The notes beneath the pieces were generated by a model. The model ran no database searches, was not told the DNA's origin, and saw nothing but the letters and a program-made list of their open reading frames with translations. From the NCBI GenBank assembly GCA_002699025.1, contig PABA01000186.1, positions 1 to 57,040 of the forward strand: 57,040 nt of DNA. Reading direction: 5' to 3'. Positions 43,698 through 52,774 of this stretch are shown in pieces. Every line of letters starts with the position of its first letter. The stretch's first letter is position 1. The stretch is from Sandaracinus sp. (GTDB taxonomy: Bacteria > Myxococcota_A > Polyangia > Polyangiales > Houyiibacteriaceae). A program made the translations under genes and the position numbers.

Positions 43698-45347
43698 TTA
43701 GTAACGCGTCGGCTCGGTGAAGGTCGTGTCCTCCACCAGGTACTGCACGCGCCGACCGTCCCGGTTCAGCACGCAGTCGCCGCTCGCGAGCAGCCGCCTC
43801 AGCGCCAGCTGCGCGGTCCGTACGCTCACGTCCAGCTCCTGCGCCGCCTGCCGCGTCGTGATGCCCCCATGCCGCGCGATCACCCGCAGGAGCCGATCCT
43901 CCACGTGCTCCACGCAGCGCGGGTCGGGGAGCACCAGCACGCCATGCGGCTCGAGGCACATGGTCCCGCTCTTCCGGTGCACGGTCGCCGCCCCCTCGAG
44001 CCGCGCCCGCATGCGATGCACGAGCACGTCGAGGATCCCCGCGTGGAGCGCGGACACGAACTCGAACTCGTAGGCCTTCTCGAAGAGCGCCGAGTCCGCC
44101 AGCCCCTCCTCGCCCGCGAGCGCGAGCGCCGCCACCGCCGTGTCGACCCGCCCGCGCCGCAGCCGCGTCCGCTGGAGCCGCACGATCTCGCCCTCTGCCG
44201 CCAGCAGCGGCGTCGCCACCCGCAGCAGCCGCCGCGGCCGCCGCCCGGGCTGGCAGACCACGTGCGCGATCGTCGAATCCGCGGGCCCGTCCGGAGGCCC
44301 GACGATCCCGTGCAGGCCCGCCGGCGTCTCGTCCACCGCGCCGAGCGCCCACTCGCGCACGTCCTCGGGGCAGTCGTCCGGGTCGAGCGCCGGGTCGAGC
44401 GCCGCCGCCAGCGCCGCCGCCTCCTGCGCCATGTCGACGAAGCGCGCCGCTTCGGCCCGCGCCCCGTCGCGCCCGGCCTCGAAGCCCTCGCGGTCGCCGT
44501 CCGAGCTCGCCGCCAACCAGCGCAGGAGCGCCCGCGCGGCCCGCGTCGCCGGCTTGTCCGGCGCGTCCAGGAGCGCCTGCTCCACCTCCGCCGGCTTGGT
44601 GTCCTTCCGCGGCCGCCAGCCCGCGAGGATCCGCTCCCAGCGCAGCCAACCCTGCCAGAGCCCCGGCGCGATGGGCGCGATGGCGCTCAGGATCCGCGTC
44701 GCCAGATGCGGCCGGCCGGCGCGGCGCCGCACGCGCGCGAGCACGATGCTCGCGAGAAAGCGCTCCGCCCGGAGCCCCTCCGTGCGCGCCATGCGCGAGG
44801 CCCGCCGGCTCAGCGCCTTCGCCTCCTCCGCGTCCCGCGAGGTCAGCGCCGCCATGGCCCGCATGAGCGTCGCGTCGATCACCATCGAGGCGTCCTGCGC
44901 CGCCGAGCCCTCCGAGTAGAGCGCCTTGCCCACCTCCTCGAGCCCCTCGACCTCGCCGGCCATGAGCCGCAGCCAGGCGTCCGCGCGGCGCAGGGCGAGC
45001 TCCGCCTCCGGCAGCCCGGGCGCGAGCTTCGCGTGCACGGCCCGCGTCGCCGCCAGGCCCTCCGCGTCCCAGGCGACGAGCGCCGCGCGCTCCAGGTGCA
45101 CCAGGGCGAGGTTCGCGGGGCGGCGCACCTCGGGGCCCTCCCCGGCGAAGGCGGCGAGCTCGTCGGGCGTGGGGCCCTTCCCGGCGTTCGGGTCCACGAG
45201 GAGCCGGGCCGCCGCGATCGCCGCGCGCCACGCCCTCGCCTCGGCGCCCTCTGCCTCCGCGAGCGCCTCGCTCGTGCTCTCCAGGCCACGGAGCGCGCCG
45301 CGGCACACCGCTTCGTGGATCTCGAGGCCGGTGCTCTTCACGTCCAT
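43698..45347 (-). CDS. TPR-like protein with C-terminal winged-helix domain
   Basis: This is a 549-residue protein. The first 350 residues are Ala/Leu/Arg-rich helical repeats, consistent with TPR or similar superhelix. The last 100 contain EDRLLRVIARHGGITTRQAA, QELDVSVRTAQLALRRLLAS, then a DCVLNRDGRRVQYLVEDTTF wing: a winged helix DNA-binding domain of the DeoR/MarR-like fold. The protein probably binds DNA and is regulated by a partner bound by the helical region. It is divergent from the Ser/Thr kinase gene, with 109 bp between starts, so this kinase could act on it. ATG at 45347 (MDVKSTG) is the first start after GC-rich sequence; a longer upstream reading is unlikely. Confidence 0.8.
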   Translation of the reverse strand: MDVKSTGLEIHEAVCRGALRGLESTSEALAEAEGAEARAWRAAIAAARLLVDPNAGKGPTPDELAAFAGEGPEVRRPANLALVHLERAALVAWDAEGLAATRAVHAKLAPGLPEAELALRRADAWLRLMAGEVEGLEEVGKALYSEGSAAQDASMVIDATLMRAMAALTSRDAEEAKALSRRASRMARTEGLRAERFLASIVLARVRRRAGRPHLATRILSAIAPIAPGLWQGWLRWERILAGWRPRKDTKPAEVEQALLDAPDKPATRAARALLRWLAASSDGDREGFEAGRDGARAEAARFVDMAQEAAALAAALDPALDPDDCPEDVREWALGAVDETPAGLHGIVGPPDGPADSTIAHVVCQPGRRPRRLLRVATPLLAAEGEIVRLQRTRLRRGRVDTAVAALALAGEEGLADSALFEKAYEFEFVSALHAGILDVLVHRMRARLEGAATVHRKSGTMCLEPHGVLVLPDPRCVEHVEDRLLRVIARHGGITTRQAAQELDVSVRTAQLALRRLLASGDCVLNRDGRRVQYLVEDTTFTEPTRY

Positions 45348-45456
45348 CGCGTTCGTTCCTGGGTCCGGAGGCGGCGAGGGCGCCCGACCCTCTTCCTCCG
45401 TAGAGCGCTTCGCCGGGATGTCACCATCGCGCCCGCCACGCGATACAGTATGCGGC

Positions 45457-47070
45457 ATGGCCCCGGGGCGTGGATACCGGCACCTGTGCGAGATCGCGGC
45501 CGGCGGCATGGGCCGGGTGTACGTGGCGGTCCGCCGCGACGACCCGGAGATGCGCCTCTTCGCCGTCAAGCGCCTCCACCCGCACCTCCGCGACGACGCC
45601 CGCGCCCGCCGCACGCTCACGGCGGAGGCGGAGGTCGCGGGCGGCGTCGAGCATCGGAACGTGCTGCGGGTCTTGGAGAGCGGCGCGGACGTCGAGGGGC
45701 CCTTCCTCGCCATGGAGTACGTCGAGGGCTGCTCCCTCGCGGAGCTCGTCGGCGCCGTGAAGCGCATGGACGAAGAGGTGCCGCTCCAGGTGGCCCTCGA
45801 CATCGCGCAGCAGATGGCCGCCGGGCTGCACGCGATCCACGAGCAGGTCGGCGGGCTCCTCGTCGTCCACCGGGACGTCTCGCCGCACAACGTCCTCGTC
45901 GACTTCGAGGGGCGCGTCCGCGTCGCGGACTTCGGCATCGCCAAGTCGCTGAACCCGGAGCAGACGGCCCACGACACCTCGACGGGCGTGCTCAAGGGCA
46001 AGGTCGGCTACATGTCGCCGGAGCAGCTCCGCTTCGAGAAGCCGGACCGGCGCTCGGACCTCTTCGCGCTCGGCGTCGTGCTCTGGGAGCTCCTCGCCGG
46101 TCGGCGCCTCTACCACGGCTCGGATGGCACGGAGGGCGCGCGCCGCATCCTGCACGAGCCCCCGCCGGACATCGGCGACGAGCGGGAGGACGCGCCGCCC
46201 GAGGTCGTCCAGCTCCTCTTCGAGCTGCTCGCGAAGCAGCCGCAGACCCGGCCCCCGAGCGCCGCCGTGGTCGCCGATCGGCTGGAGGTGAGCCTGGAGG
46301 TGCTCGGCCAGGCGGAGGGGCGCGTGCACCTCGGCGACTACACGGCCTCGTTCTTCGAGCGGGAGCGGGCGGCCCGGCGGAAGATGATCGACGCGGCGCT
46401 CGAGCGCTCGCACGCCCTCGACCAGGCCGAGACCCAGTTCGGCGAGACGGCGCGCGAGCCGGCCACGCGCGAGTGGCACGTGAAGGGCGTCGCCATCTCC
46501 GCGACCGTCGAGTACCTGCAGACGGTCTACGGCGCGGAGGGCTTCGCGCGGGTCGTCGAGATCTGCCCGGAGGACGTGCGCGAGACGCTCGCCGGGCCCG
46601 TGCTCGTCTCCGGCTGGTACGACGGACGCGTGATGGTCGCCCTGACCGAGGCCGCCCAGCGGCTCTTCTCCACCGAGGACGAGACCAAGCTCGCGGCGCG
46701 CATCGGCGCGGCCGGCGCGGACTACGCCTTCGGCGAGGGCGGGCCCTACGAGGTCTTTCGGCAGCAGGGGCTCCGCGAGGGCGTCGCGCCCTTCCTGCAC
46801 ACGGCCGGCGAGATCTACCGGCTCTACTACGACGTGGGCTCGTGGATCGTGGAGGAGGTCACGGAGACGGCGGCGGTCATGCGCATCGTCGACGGGACGG
46901 TCTTCCCGGAGGCCATCGCCGACCGGATCCGTGGCTACCTGCGGCGGGGCTTCGAGCTCATCGGCTGCGAGGAGGTGCACGTCACCTACCTCACGGACGG
47001 GAGCGACCTGATCATGTCGGCGCGCTGGCGGAACCCCGGCGGGCGCCCCTCGCGGCCGCCGCCACTCTGA
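45457..47070 (+). CDS. Hanks-type Ser/Thr kinase with C-terminal V4R/heme-NO-binding-like domain
   Basis: This is a 537-residue protein. Kinase at about 8-300: IAAGGMGRVYVA loop, VKRLHPHL (invariant Lys), HRDVSPHNVLVDF and DFGIAKSL, then MSPEQLR. The HRDVS loop has Ser in place of the usual Lys of HRDxK, a variant common among myxobacterial kinases. The C-terminal 190 residues contain GVAISATVEYLQTVYGAEGF, YEVFRQQGLREGVAPFLHTA and EEVHVTYLTDGSDLI, which look like the V4R/heme-NO-binding-like sensory fold of the TIGR02265 class. That assignment is tentative. No transmembrane helix is seen. ATG at 45457 is chosen because MAPGRGYRHLCEIAAGG is the canonical opening. Confidence 0.88.
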   Translation: MAPGRGYRHLCEIAAGGMGRVYVAVRRDDPEMRLFAVKRLHPHLRDDARARRTLTAEAEVAGGVEHRNVLRVLESGADVEGPFLAMEYVEGCSLAELVGAVKRMDEEVPLQVALDIAQQMAAGLHAIHEQVGGLLVVHRDVSPHNVLVDFEGRVRVADFGIAKSLNPEQTAHDTSTGVLKGKVGYMSPEQLRFEKPDRRSDLFALGVVLWELLAGRRLYHGSDGTEGARRILHEPPPDIGDEREDAPPEVVQLLFELLAKQPQTRPPSAAVVADRLEVSLEVLGQAEGRVHLGDYTASFFERERAARRKMIDAALERSHALDQAETQFGETAREPATREWHVKGVAISATVEYLQTVYGAEGFARVVEICPEDVRETLAGPVLVSGWYDGRVMVALTEAAQRLFSTEDETKLAARIGAAGADYAFGEGGPYEVFRQQGLREGVAPFLHTAGEIYRLYYDVGSWIVEEVTETAAVMRIVDGTVFPEAIADRIRGYLRRGFELIGCEEVHVTYLTDGSDLIMSARWRNPGGRPSRPPPL

Positions 47071-47221
47071 GCGGCGACATCGCGCAGCGACTTCGAGCGG
47101 CGACTTCGAGCGGCGGCATCGAGCGGCGGCCGACGGCCATGGCGCCTGTCCGGCGCGTTCCGGACGGGGGCCCGGTCGCCCGCGGCGGTCTCCGCGCGGC
47201 GGGCAGTGGTACCGTGAGCCC

Positions 47222-48040
47222 ATGCGGACCTGGAGTGCGGCGGTGCTGCTGGTGTTGCTCGCGGTCGCGCCCGCGTGGGCGGATCGGGGCGTCGTGCGTC
47301 TGACCTCGGGGCAGAGGGTCTCCGGGGAGATCATCGCCTACGAGCCGGGGCGGCGCGTCGTGATTCGGGGCGCGGATGGGCGCGCGTACGAGTACCCGGC
47401 CTCGGCGATCGTCGAGGTGCGCATCGAGGGAAGCGGTACGTCGGGGGTCGCGCCCGCGCCGCCTGCGCCGAACGCGGCCCCGGTTCCGCGAGCGGCGAGC
47501 GGCGGGCCGGCCGCGCCTCCCTCCGGCGGCCCGGACGTGCCGGCGCCCCCCGGCGACTACGCGGGCCCGGCTCCGCAGCTCGGCGCACCGACGGGCCCGC
47601 CGCCGCCGAGCCCGGAGGCGCAGGCCGCGCGACGCGAGCAGCTCCTCGAGCAGCGGCGCACCCTGCAGGCGCAGGAGGAGCCCTCGCTCACGATGCCCAT
47701 CGCCTTCCTCGCCACCGGCGTCGCGCTCCTCGTCACCGGCGCCGTCTTCATCGAGGCCGGGGACTTCGACGACCACGCCGACGGGCGGGACTACTGGGGC
47801 GACGGTCGCTGCGATCCGGACTTCGACGACGACTGTCGCTGGTCCGGCGCGATGCTCCAGGGCTTTCTGACGATGCTCGCCGGGGGCGTCTTCGCCGGCA
47901 TCGGCGCGGGCACCTTCATCCCGCGGATGATCCAGCGCGGGAAGCGCCGAAAGCAGCTCCGGCGCATCGATCGCGAGCTCCGGCTGAACGGCTGGGCCGG
48001 GCCCGAGTCCGCGGGGCTCCGGCTGCAGCTGCGCTTCTGA
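47222..48040 (+). CDS. secreted or membrane protein with small beta-barrel domain
   Basis: This is a 272-residue protein. Signal peptide 1-20 ends AWA. Residues about 22-70 have the pattern VRLTSGQRVSGEI then GRRVVIRGADGRAYEYPAS, typical of an SH3/Sm-like barrel. A Pro/Ala-rich linker follows (about 75-140). Two hydrophobic helices flank a Cys-containing Asp-rich loop (CDPDFDDDCRW), and the C-terminus is basic (RGKRRKQLRRIDREL). I do not recognise a family; similar low-complexity proteins occur in myxobacteria. No function can be assigned. Confidence 0.75.
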   Translation: MRTWSAAVLLVLLAVAPAWADRGVVRLTSGQRVSGEIIAYEPGRRVVIRGADGRAYEYPASAIVEVRIEGSGTSGVAPAPPAPNAAPVPRAASGGPAAPPSGGPDVPAPPGDYAGPAPQLGAPTGPPPPSPEAQAARREQLLEQRRTLQAQEEPSLTMPIAFLATGVALLVTGAVFIEAGDFDDHADGRDYWGDGRCDPDFDDDCRWSGAMLQGFLTMLAGGVFAGIGAGTFIPRMIQRGKRRKQLRRIDRELRLNGWAGPESAGLRLQLRF

Positions 48041-48218
48041 GGCGCGCCGGGAGAACCCCCGCGTCCGGACAAATCCGCGAAGGGGGGTTCAAAGCTGGGC
48101 GAAGGCTGTACTAGTCTCTCGCCGACTGCCCGGCATGGCCGGGCCCAACCCACGGCGCGACGTCTCCGTCGCGCCACACCGCCGACTCAGGCAGCCACCA
48201 AACGAGGGGGTCTCGCTC

Positions 48219-48605
48219 ATGCCGACTTGGGCCGAAGTTCAGGAATACGCGCGCTCGAAGTACAAGCTCGCCGACGATCGCGACAACAGCTTCAAGCTGG
48301 TGTTCGAGTACCAGAACAAGCGGCTCCAGGCCGTGATCGTCTCCCGCTTCGAGGCGCTCAACCGCGACTGGTGCGATTTCGCCTCGGCCTGTTGCAAGCT
48401 CGACCAGATGAACCCGGAGGTCGCGCTACGGAAGAACTTCCAGTTCGCCGTGGGCGCCCTCTGCCTGGATCGGGACACGTACATCGTCCGCTACAGCGTG
48501 CAGATGGCGACCATGGACATGGAGGAGTTCGAGCTCCCGCTCCACGTCGTCGCCAGCACGGCGGACAAGCTCGAGCAGGAGTTCGCGGCCTCGGACCGCT
48601 TCTGA
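48219..48605 (+). CDS. YbjN/CesT-like small chaperone-type protein
   Basis: This is a 128-residue protein. It starts MPTWAEVQEYARSKYKL, then SFKLVFEYQNKRLQAVIVSR, ALRKNFQFAVGALCLDRDTY and ADKLEQEFAASDRF. The pattern of alternating beta strands and helices, with the conserved N before a GAL strand and a C-terminal AD helix, matches the YbjN/CesT (type III secretion chaperone-like) fold. In that fold such proteins bind partner polypeptides. GAGGGGG is a good ribosome binding site nine bases before ATG at 48219. It sits upstream of the CHAT-like gene, 203 bp away on the same strand. Confidence 0.7.
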   Translation: MPTWAEVQEYARSKYKLADDRDNSFKLVFEYQNKRLQAVIVSRFEALNRDWCDFASACCKLDQMNPEVALRKNFQFAVGALCLDRDTYIVRYSVQMATMDMEEFELPLHVVASTADKLEQEFAASDRF

Positions 48606-48679
48606 GCTCGAGAGAGCGCTGATTCGACACGTGGGCGGGGCCGGAGACGGACCCGCCCACGCGCGTTTCGGGCACATCC

Positions 48680-48727
48680 GTTCGGGAGCAGGCGTTCGGG
48701 AGCAGGCGTTCGGGAGCAGGCGTTCGG
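48680..48727. repeat. 14-bp tandem repeat, 3.4 copies
   Basis: The unit GTTCGGGAGCAGGC is repeated perfectly at 48680, 48694 and 48708, then truncated after GTTCGG. It lies between the chaperone-like and CHAT-like genes and differs in sequence from the other 14-bp arrays. Confidence 0.95.
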
Positions 48728-48808
48728 CATGCGGTCTTCTCGGATCGCGGCCTGTGCCGCTATGCTCGCGCCGCGGCGTCCGCCGCGCAGGGAAGGGGAG
48801 GGGAGACC

Positions 48809-50281
48809 ATGACCGGTTGGAGCAAGAAGGGCGGAGGCTTCGGGGGCGACGCGACGCCGCCGGAAGCGCCCGACGCGCCGAGACCCGAGAAGCCGGCCCC
48901 GGCCGCGGCCCCGCCTCCGGCGGCGAGCGCGCCGGAGCCGACCGCGCCCGAGAGCGGCGCCGGAAAGGAAGCGGGAGCCATGAGCAGCTGGAGCAAGAAG
49001 GGCGAGGGGTTCGGGGGCAGCGAGGCCGGCGGGGAGAAGGCCGAGGCGCCGCCCGCCGAGGGCGCGAAGGCCGAGGCGGCGACGCCGGATGCCGCCGCCG
49101 AGCCCGACGCGAAGCCCGCGGCGGACGCGAAGGCAGAAGAGAAGAAGGAGCCGGTGAAGCCGGAGGGCTGGGGCAAGCGCAAGGACGGCACGAAGGCCTG
49201 GTCCGAGCGGGCGCGGGCCGACGACCCGGACAAGCGCAAGGTCCTCGCGCCGACGGGGACCGGCATCGGCGACGGGAAGGTCTTCCACTTCCTCTTCGGC
49301 TTGAAGATCCACTCGCCGAACGACCGGCGCCTCTTCGGCGAGGCGCGCGAGCACGTGGACGATGACGTCGAGGCGCTGCGCGCGGCGGGCTACACGGTCG
49401 TGGTCGACGAGCAGGCCGTCCACGCGGACTTCATCGGCGCCGTCTACGGCGACGCGGAGGACGTGAAGGGGCTCGCGCCGGCGGGCGTGTTCTGGCTCGC
49501 CCACGGCCACGACGACGGCGCCATCGAGACCTGCGACGGGGGCGTGGTGCAGCCGACGGACGTGGACCCGGAGAAGGTCCACGCGGGGCTCAAGCTCGTG
49601 GTCTTCGCGGCCTGCTACACGGGCTCTTGCTCGCGCACCTGGCGCGAGCGGCTCGGCGGTCGCGCCCTCGTGGTCGGCTGGGGCCGGCCCGTGACCATCG
49701 ACCGCGCCGTCGAGTTCCTCACGCCCGACGATCGCACCGAGACCGATCTCGACGACCTGCTCCGCCGCTACCTCCTGGCGCCCACGGACGTGCCCAAGGA
49801 GGTGGAGATGCGCTACTCGCCGCTCGGCGCGGCGGCGGCGGCCGGCCGCTCGGGTGACCTGCCGAAGCGCCTCGAGGGGACCGTCTCGATCCTCCACGCG
49901 AAGGTGCTCCCCGCGAAGGACGGGGACGCGGCCGTGACCATCGACGTGCCCATGGGCGACAAGCGCTGGCACCGCGCGAAGATCTTCATCGTCGACGGCA
50001 ACGAGCCCTTCGCCGAGGGCGAGCTGCTCCTCGGCGTGGAGTGCGACGTGGGCGAGCTCTCGAACGTCGTCGATCCGCCGATGCTGCTCAGCGGGATCCC
50101 GCACAACCGCTACGCGCGCGTGCAGCTCGTGGAGAGCGAGAAGGAGATGCCGCGCATCGTGACCCAGGGCTTCATGCCGCTGGCGCGCGTGCGCGACATG
50201 GACGCTGCGTCGCTGATCTTCCAGGTTTGCCAGTACGCGGACGTGCTCGAGCACCGCATCTTCGGCGGCGACATGGGCTGA
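48809..50281 (+). CDS. caspase-like (CHAT-type) protein with repeated disordered N-terminus
   Basis: This is a 490-residue protein. Residues 1-145 are Pro/Ala/Glu-rich and disordered, with the motif WSKKGxGFGG at 4-13 and 61-70, then WGKRKDGTKAWSERA at about 121-135. Residues about 150-310 look like a CHAT/caspase-like hydrolase: GVFWLAHGHDDG (His 232 before Gly, as in the clan CD HG motif) and LKLVVFAACYTGSC (Cys 269 after two small residues), followed by GGRALVVGWGRPVT. The C-terminal 130 residues form an unrecognised beta-rich domain. A processed or regulated protease is likely. GGAGGGGAGACC precedes the ATG at 48809. It is probably linked to the chaperone-like gene upstream. Confidence 0.75.
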   Translation: MTGWSKKGGGFGGDATPPEAPDAPRPEKPAPAAAPPPAASAPEPTAPESGAGKEAGAMSSWSKKGEGFGGSEAGGEKAEAPPAEGAKAEAATPDAAAEPDAKPAADAKAEEKKEPVKPEGWGKRKDGTKAWSERARADDPDKRKVLAPTGTGIGDGKVFHFLFGLKIHSPNDRRLFGEAREHVDDDVEALRAAGYTVVVDEQAVHADFIGAVYGDAEDVKGLAPAGVFWLAHGHDDGAIETCDGGVVQPTDVDPEKVHAGLKLVVFAACYTGSCSRTWRERLGGRALVVGWGRPVTIDRAVEFLTPDDRTETDLDDLLRRYLLAPTDVPKEVEMRYSPLGAAAAAGRSGDLPKRLEGTVSILHAKVLPAKDGDAAVTIDVPMGDKRWHRAKIFIVDGNEPFAEGELLLGVECDVGELSNVVDPPMLLSGIPHNRYARVQLVESEKEMPRIVTQGFMPLARVRDMDAASLIFQVCQYADVLEHRIFGGDMG

Positions 50282-50283
50282 GG

Positions 50284-50420
50284 CGCTTCGAGCCCGAGCG
50301 GCGGCGAGCTGCGGCCAGGCCCGAGGCTCGGGCTCGGTCTCGAAGCTGGGGCTCGGGCTCGAAGCCAGGGTTTGGGCTCGGCTTCGAAGCTGGGGCTCGA
50401 AGCCTGGGCTGCAGCCCGCC
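50284..50420. repeat. degenerate GGCTCGAAGC/GGGCTCGG repeats
   Basis: Imperfect units of about 20-24 bp contain TCGAAGCTGGGGCTCG (for example at 50337 and 50383) and run between the CHAT-like gene and the oxidoreductase. They resemble the GAGCCCGAGC-type repeats at 42858-42985 in the opposite orientation. Confidence 0.65.
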
Positions 50421-50432
50421 GCCCAGCCCGCC

Positions 50433-51770
50433 TCATCCCCCGTCGGGCCGCACCTTGGCGATCCAGTCGGCGTAGCCCTCGTACCCGATCTCCGCCCAGC
50501 GGGCGCGCACCCACGCCTCGATGCGCTCGACGTCGGCGGCCGGGCCGAGCATGGCGCGGTCGACCAGCCTCTCGGCGGCGCCGTGGGCCTCGTCGTGCAC
50601 CCGCGCGAGCGCGTCGTCGACGCAGCCCTTTTCGGCGCCCTCGGGCGCGACGTCGAGGCAGTCGATGAGCCCCCGCGCGACGGCCTGCGCGTTCGCCCGG
50701 CTCTCGCGGATGTTCCCGCGCCCCGTCAGCACGTTGCCCAGCCCGAACACGGTCGGGAGGTCCCGCACGGCGCCCGTGTCCCAGTCGGCGAAGTCGTAGA
50801 GCTCGCCCTTCATCGGGACCCCCGGGAGCGGCTCGGGGACGCTGCCGATCGAGCTCACGGTCAGCGGCGCCCGCACCTCGCGCTCGGAGCCCTCGATCGG
50901 CTTCACGCGTCCGTCGACGATCTCGGTCCGCGCGAAGACCAACCCCACCATCCGGTCGTCCTCCACGATCGGCCGCCGGGGCGTGTGGAGCGGCTCGAAG
51001 CGCACGAGGTAGCGCTCCATCACCCGCCGCATGATCTTGATGCGCGCCCGGCGCACCTTCGCGAGCTGCGCCTCGTCCGCCCCCTCGGGGGCGCTCGCCA
51101 GCGGCATGTCCTCCATGCGCCGGCGGTAGAAGAGCGTCGGCGGCGTCACGTCGAGCGCCTCCACGTCGACGCCGTTCTTCGCGCACCAGGCGGGGATGCC
51201 GCGGAGCTCCAGGTCGACCAGGTCGACGTCCCAGCCCCGCTGCTTCAGCGCGCGCGCGTAGGTCTCGAGGGAGAGGATCTTCACCACGTCGATGCTCGCC
51301 AGCCCGCCGCCGACGACGATGGCGCCCTCGGGCAGCTCGTAGCGCGGGCCGTCGTAGCTCGGCTCCTCCTGGTGGTTGAACCAGTGCACGAGCGGGTTCT
51401 GGTAGAGGAGGCCGCGATCGACGAAGCGCTCCACGCCCTCGAGGGGCAGGGGGCGATCGCGCCAGGCGCCGTTCGCGAGGACGATGGCGCTGAAGCCCAT
51501 CCCCAAGAGCGCGTCGAAGCCGAGATCCTCCCCGACCCGCGTCCGCGGGACGAAGTCGACCCCCTCGCGGTCGAGGTTCGCGTCGATTCGCCCGTACTCC
51601 TTCTCGCGGAGCTTCTCGTGCCAGCGCGGGAGGCCGTCCTCGATCTTGCCGTAGGGCCGGTCGCCCTGCTCGAGCACGACGGCGCGCGCTCCGCGCTCGG
51701 TGAAGAGGGCCGCGGCCTCCGAGCCAGCGACGGCCCCTCCGACGATCGCGACGACGTGCGTGCCAGCCAT
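50433..51770 (-). CDS. FAD/NAD(P)-dependent oxidoreductase (FprA/GltD-like)
   Basis: This is a 445-residue flavoprotein. The first Rossmann motif VVAIVGGAVAGSEAA opens the protein (GGAVAG is a variant of GxGxxG), with Glu at the end of the second strand (VVLEQG). A second dinucleotide motif is AIVVGGGLASIDVVKIL, and the FAD-binding C-terminal part is FGLGNVLTGRGNI. The arrangement matches ferredoxin-NADP reductase/glutamate synthase small-subunit-like proteins. It probably transfers electrons from NADPH to an unknown partner; the distant FMN protein at 16356 is one possible relation. ATG at 51770 opens the first Rossmann strand directly. Confidence 0.87.
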   Translation of the reverse strand: MAGTHVVAIVGGAVAGSEAAALFTERGARAVVLEQGDRPYGKIEDGLPRWHEKLREKEYGRIDANLDREGVDFVPRTRVGEDLGFDALLGMGFSAIVLANGAWRDRPLPLEGVERFVDRGLLYQNPLVHWFNHQEEPSYDGPRYELPEGAIVVGGGLASIDVVKILSLETYARALKQRGWDVDLVDLELRGIPAWCAKNGVDVEALDVTPPTLFYRRRMEDMPLASAPEGADEAQLAKVRRARIKIMRRVMERYLVRFEPLHTPRRPIVEDDRMVGLVFARTEIVDGRVKPIEGSEREVRAPLTVSSIGSVPEPLPGVPMKGELYDFADWDTGAVRDLPTVFGLGNVLTGRGNIRESRANAQAVARGLIDCLDVAPEGAEKGCVDDALARVHDEAHGAAERLVDRAMLGPAADVERIEAWVRARWAEIGYEGYADWIAKVRPDGG

Positions 51771-51840
51771 GCGCCCCGTATAGCAGGGCGCCCGGTGGCG
51801 CGTCTCGGAGCGCGGCGTGCCGGCGCCCGCGCTCGTCGCC

Positions 51841-52632
51841 TCAGGCCCGCGCCGTGCGCGGGGTGGCGGTGGCGATGAGCAGCCGCGAGTCGAGGTCGAA
51901 GGCCTCCTGGTCCCAGCTGCCGTGGAGCACGACCAGATCGAGGCCGCAGCTCGCCAGGAGGGCCTCGAGCTCGTCGGCGAGCACGTAGCGCTGAGGGATG
52001 GTCGCGCTCACGGCCGGCCGGCCGTCCCGCGGCACGTGCGTGTAGACGGCGTCGATGCGCTGCTCGGCGCGGTCCCAGCGGCTGTGCTCGAAGACGTCCC
52101 AGGAGGTACCGAGAGCGTCCACCGTGCGCACGAGGCCGGGCGCGTCCTCGGAGCCGTCTCCCTCGGCCTCGGCGTGGAAGAGCTCGGCCGAGTAGCCGTC
52201 GAAGACGAGCAGGCCGCCATCCTTCAGATGCGCCCGGGCGCAGCGGAGGCAGTCGCGCAGGTCCTCGGGGCGGAGCAGGCAGTAGAGGCCGTTGTAGGGG
52301 ATGAGCACGCGGTCGAAGCGGCGACCCAGGTCGAAGTCGCGCATGTCGGCGTGGACCAGCTCGACCCCCGGCGCGTTGCAGCGCGCGAGCTCGAGGAGGC
52401 CGCCGTCCCGGTCGAGGCCCACCACCTCGAGGCCGTCGGCGGCGAGGGCCTGCGCCACGCGGCCGGCGCCCACGCCCAGCTCGAGCACGCTCTCGGCGGC
52501 CGCGCAGGCGCGCCGATAGAAGTCGACGTCTCCCGGGTTACCGGTGTGCACGGCGGCGTAGAGCGCGGCCGGATACTCGGTGCACGCGGGCCGCGGAGCG
52601 CGGGAGGGGCGACGGTGGGTCTCGGGCGACAC
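51841..52632 (-). CDS. class I SAM-dependent methyltransferase
   Basis: This is a 263-residue protein. Motif I is SVLELGVGAGRVAQALA, followed by the acidic strand-end VVGLDRDGGLL, ELVHADMRDFDLG and FDRVLIPYNGLYCLL, all typical of Methyltransf_25/11. The target is unknown. The start is GTG at 52632 (MSPETHRR); there is no nearby ATG. It is 142 bp downstream of the acyltransferase on the same strand. Confidence 0.9.
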   Translation of the reverse strand: MSPETHRRPSRAPRPACTEYPAALYAAVHTGNPGDVDFYRRACAAAESVLELGVGAGRVAQALAADGLEVVGLDRDGGLLELARCNAPGVELVHADMRDFDLGRRFDRVLIPYNGLYCLLRPEDLRDCLRCARAHLKDGGLLVFDGYSAELFHAEAEGDGSEDAPGLVRTVDALGTSWDVFEHSRWDRAEQRIDAVYTHVPRDGRPAVSATIPQRYVLADELEALLASCGLDLVVLHGSWDQEAFDLDSRLLIATATPRTARA

Positions 52633-52774
52633 GTCGCGAAGCCTGGGGCCGAACGCCTGCGATCGCCAGTCGAAGGCCCCGCGAAGGGGGCGCGGCTCGG
52701 GCGCTTCGGCTCGGGCTGGGCCTTCGGCGGCCTCGCTCGCCGCGGCGGTCTCCGAGGGCTCGGGGGGCGGCCGG

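Noticed and set aside
42346-45306. 986-codon minus-strand open frame spanning the acyl-CoA synthetase start, the repeats and the winged-helix gene
   Set aside because: It runs through two real genes in another frame and through the interspersed repeats; the Gly/Arg/Ala-rich product has no domain.
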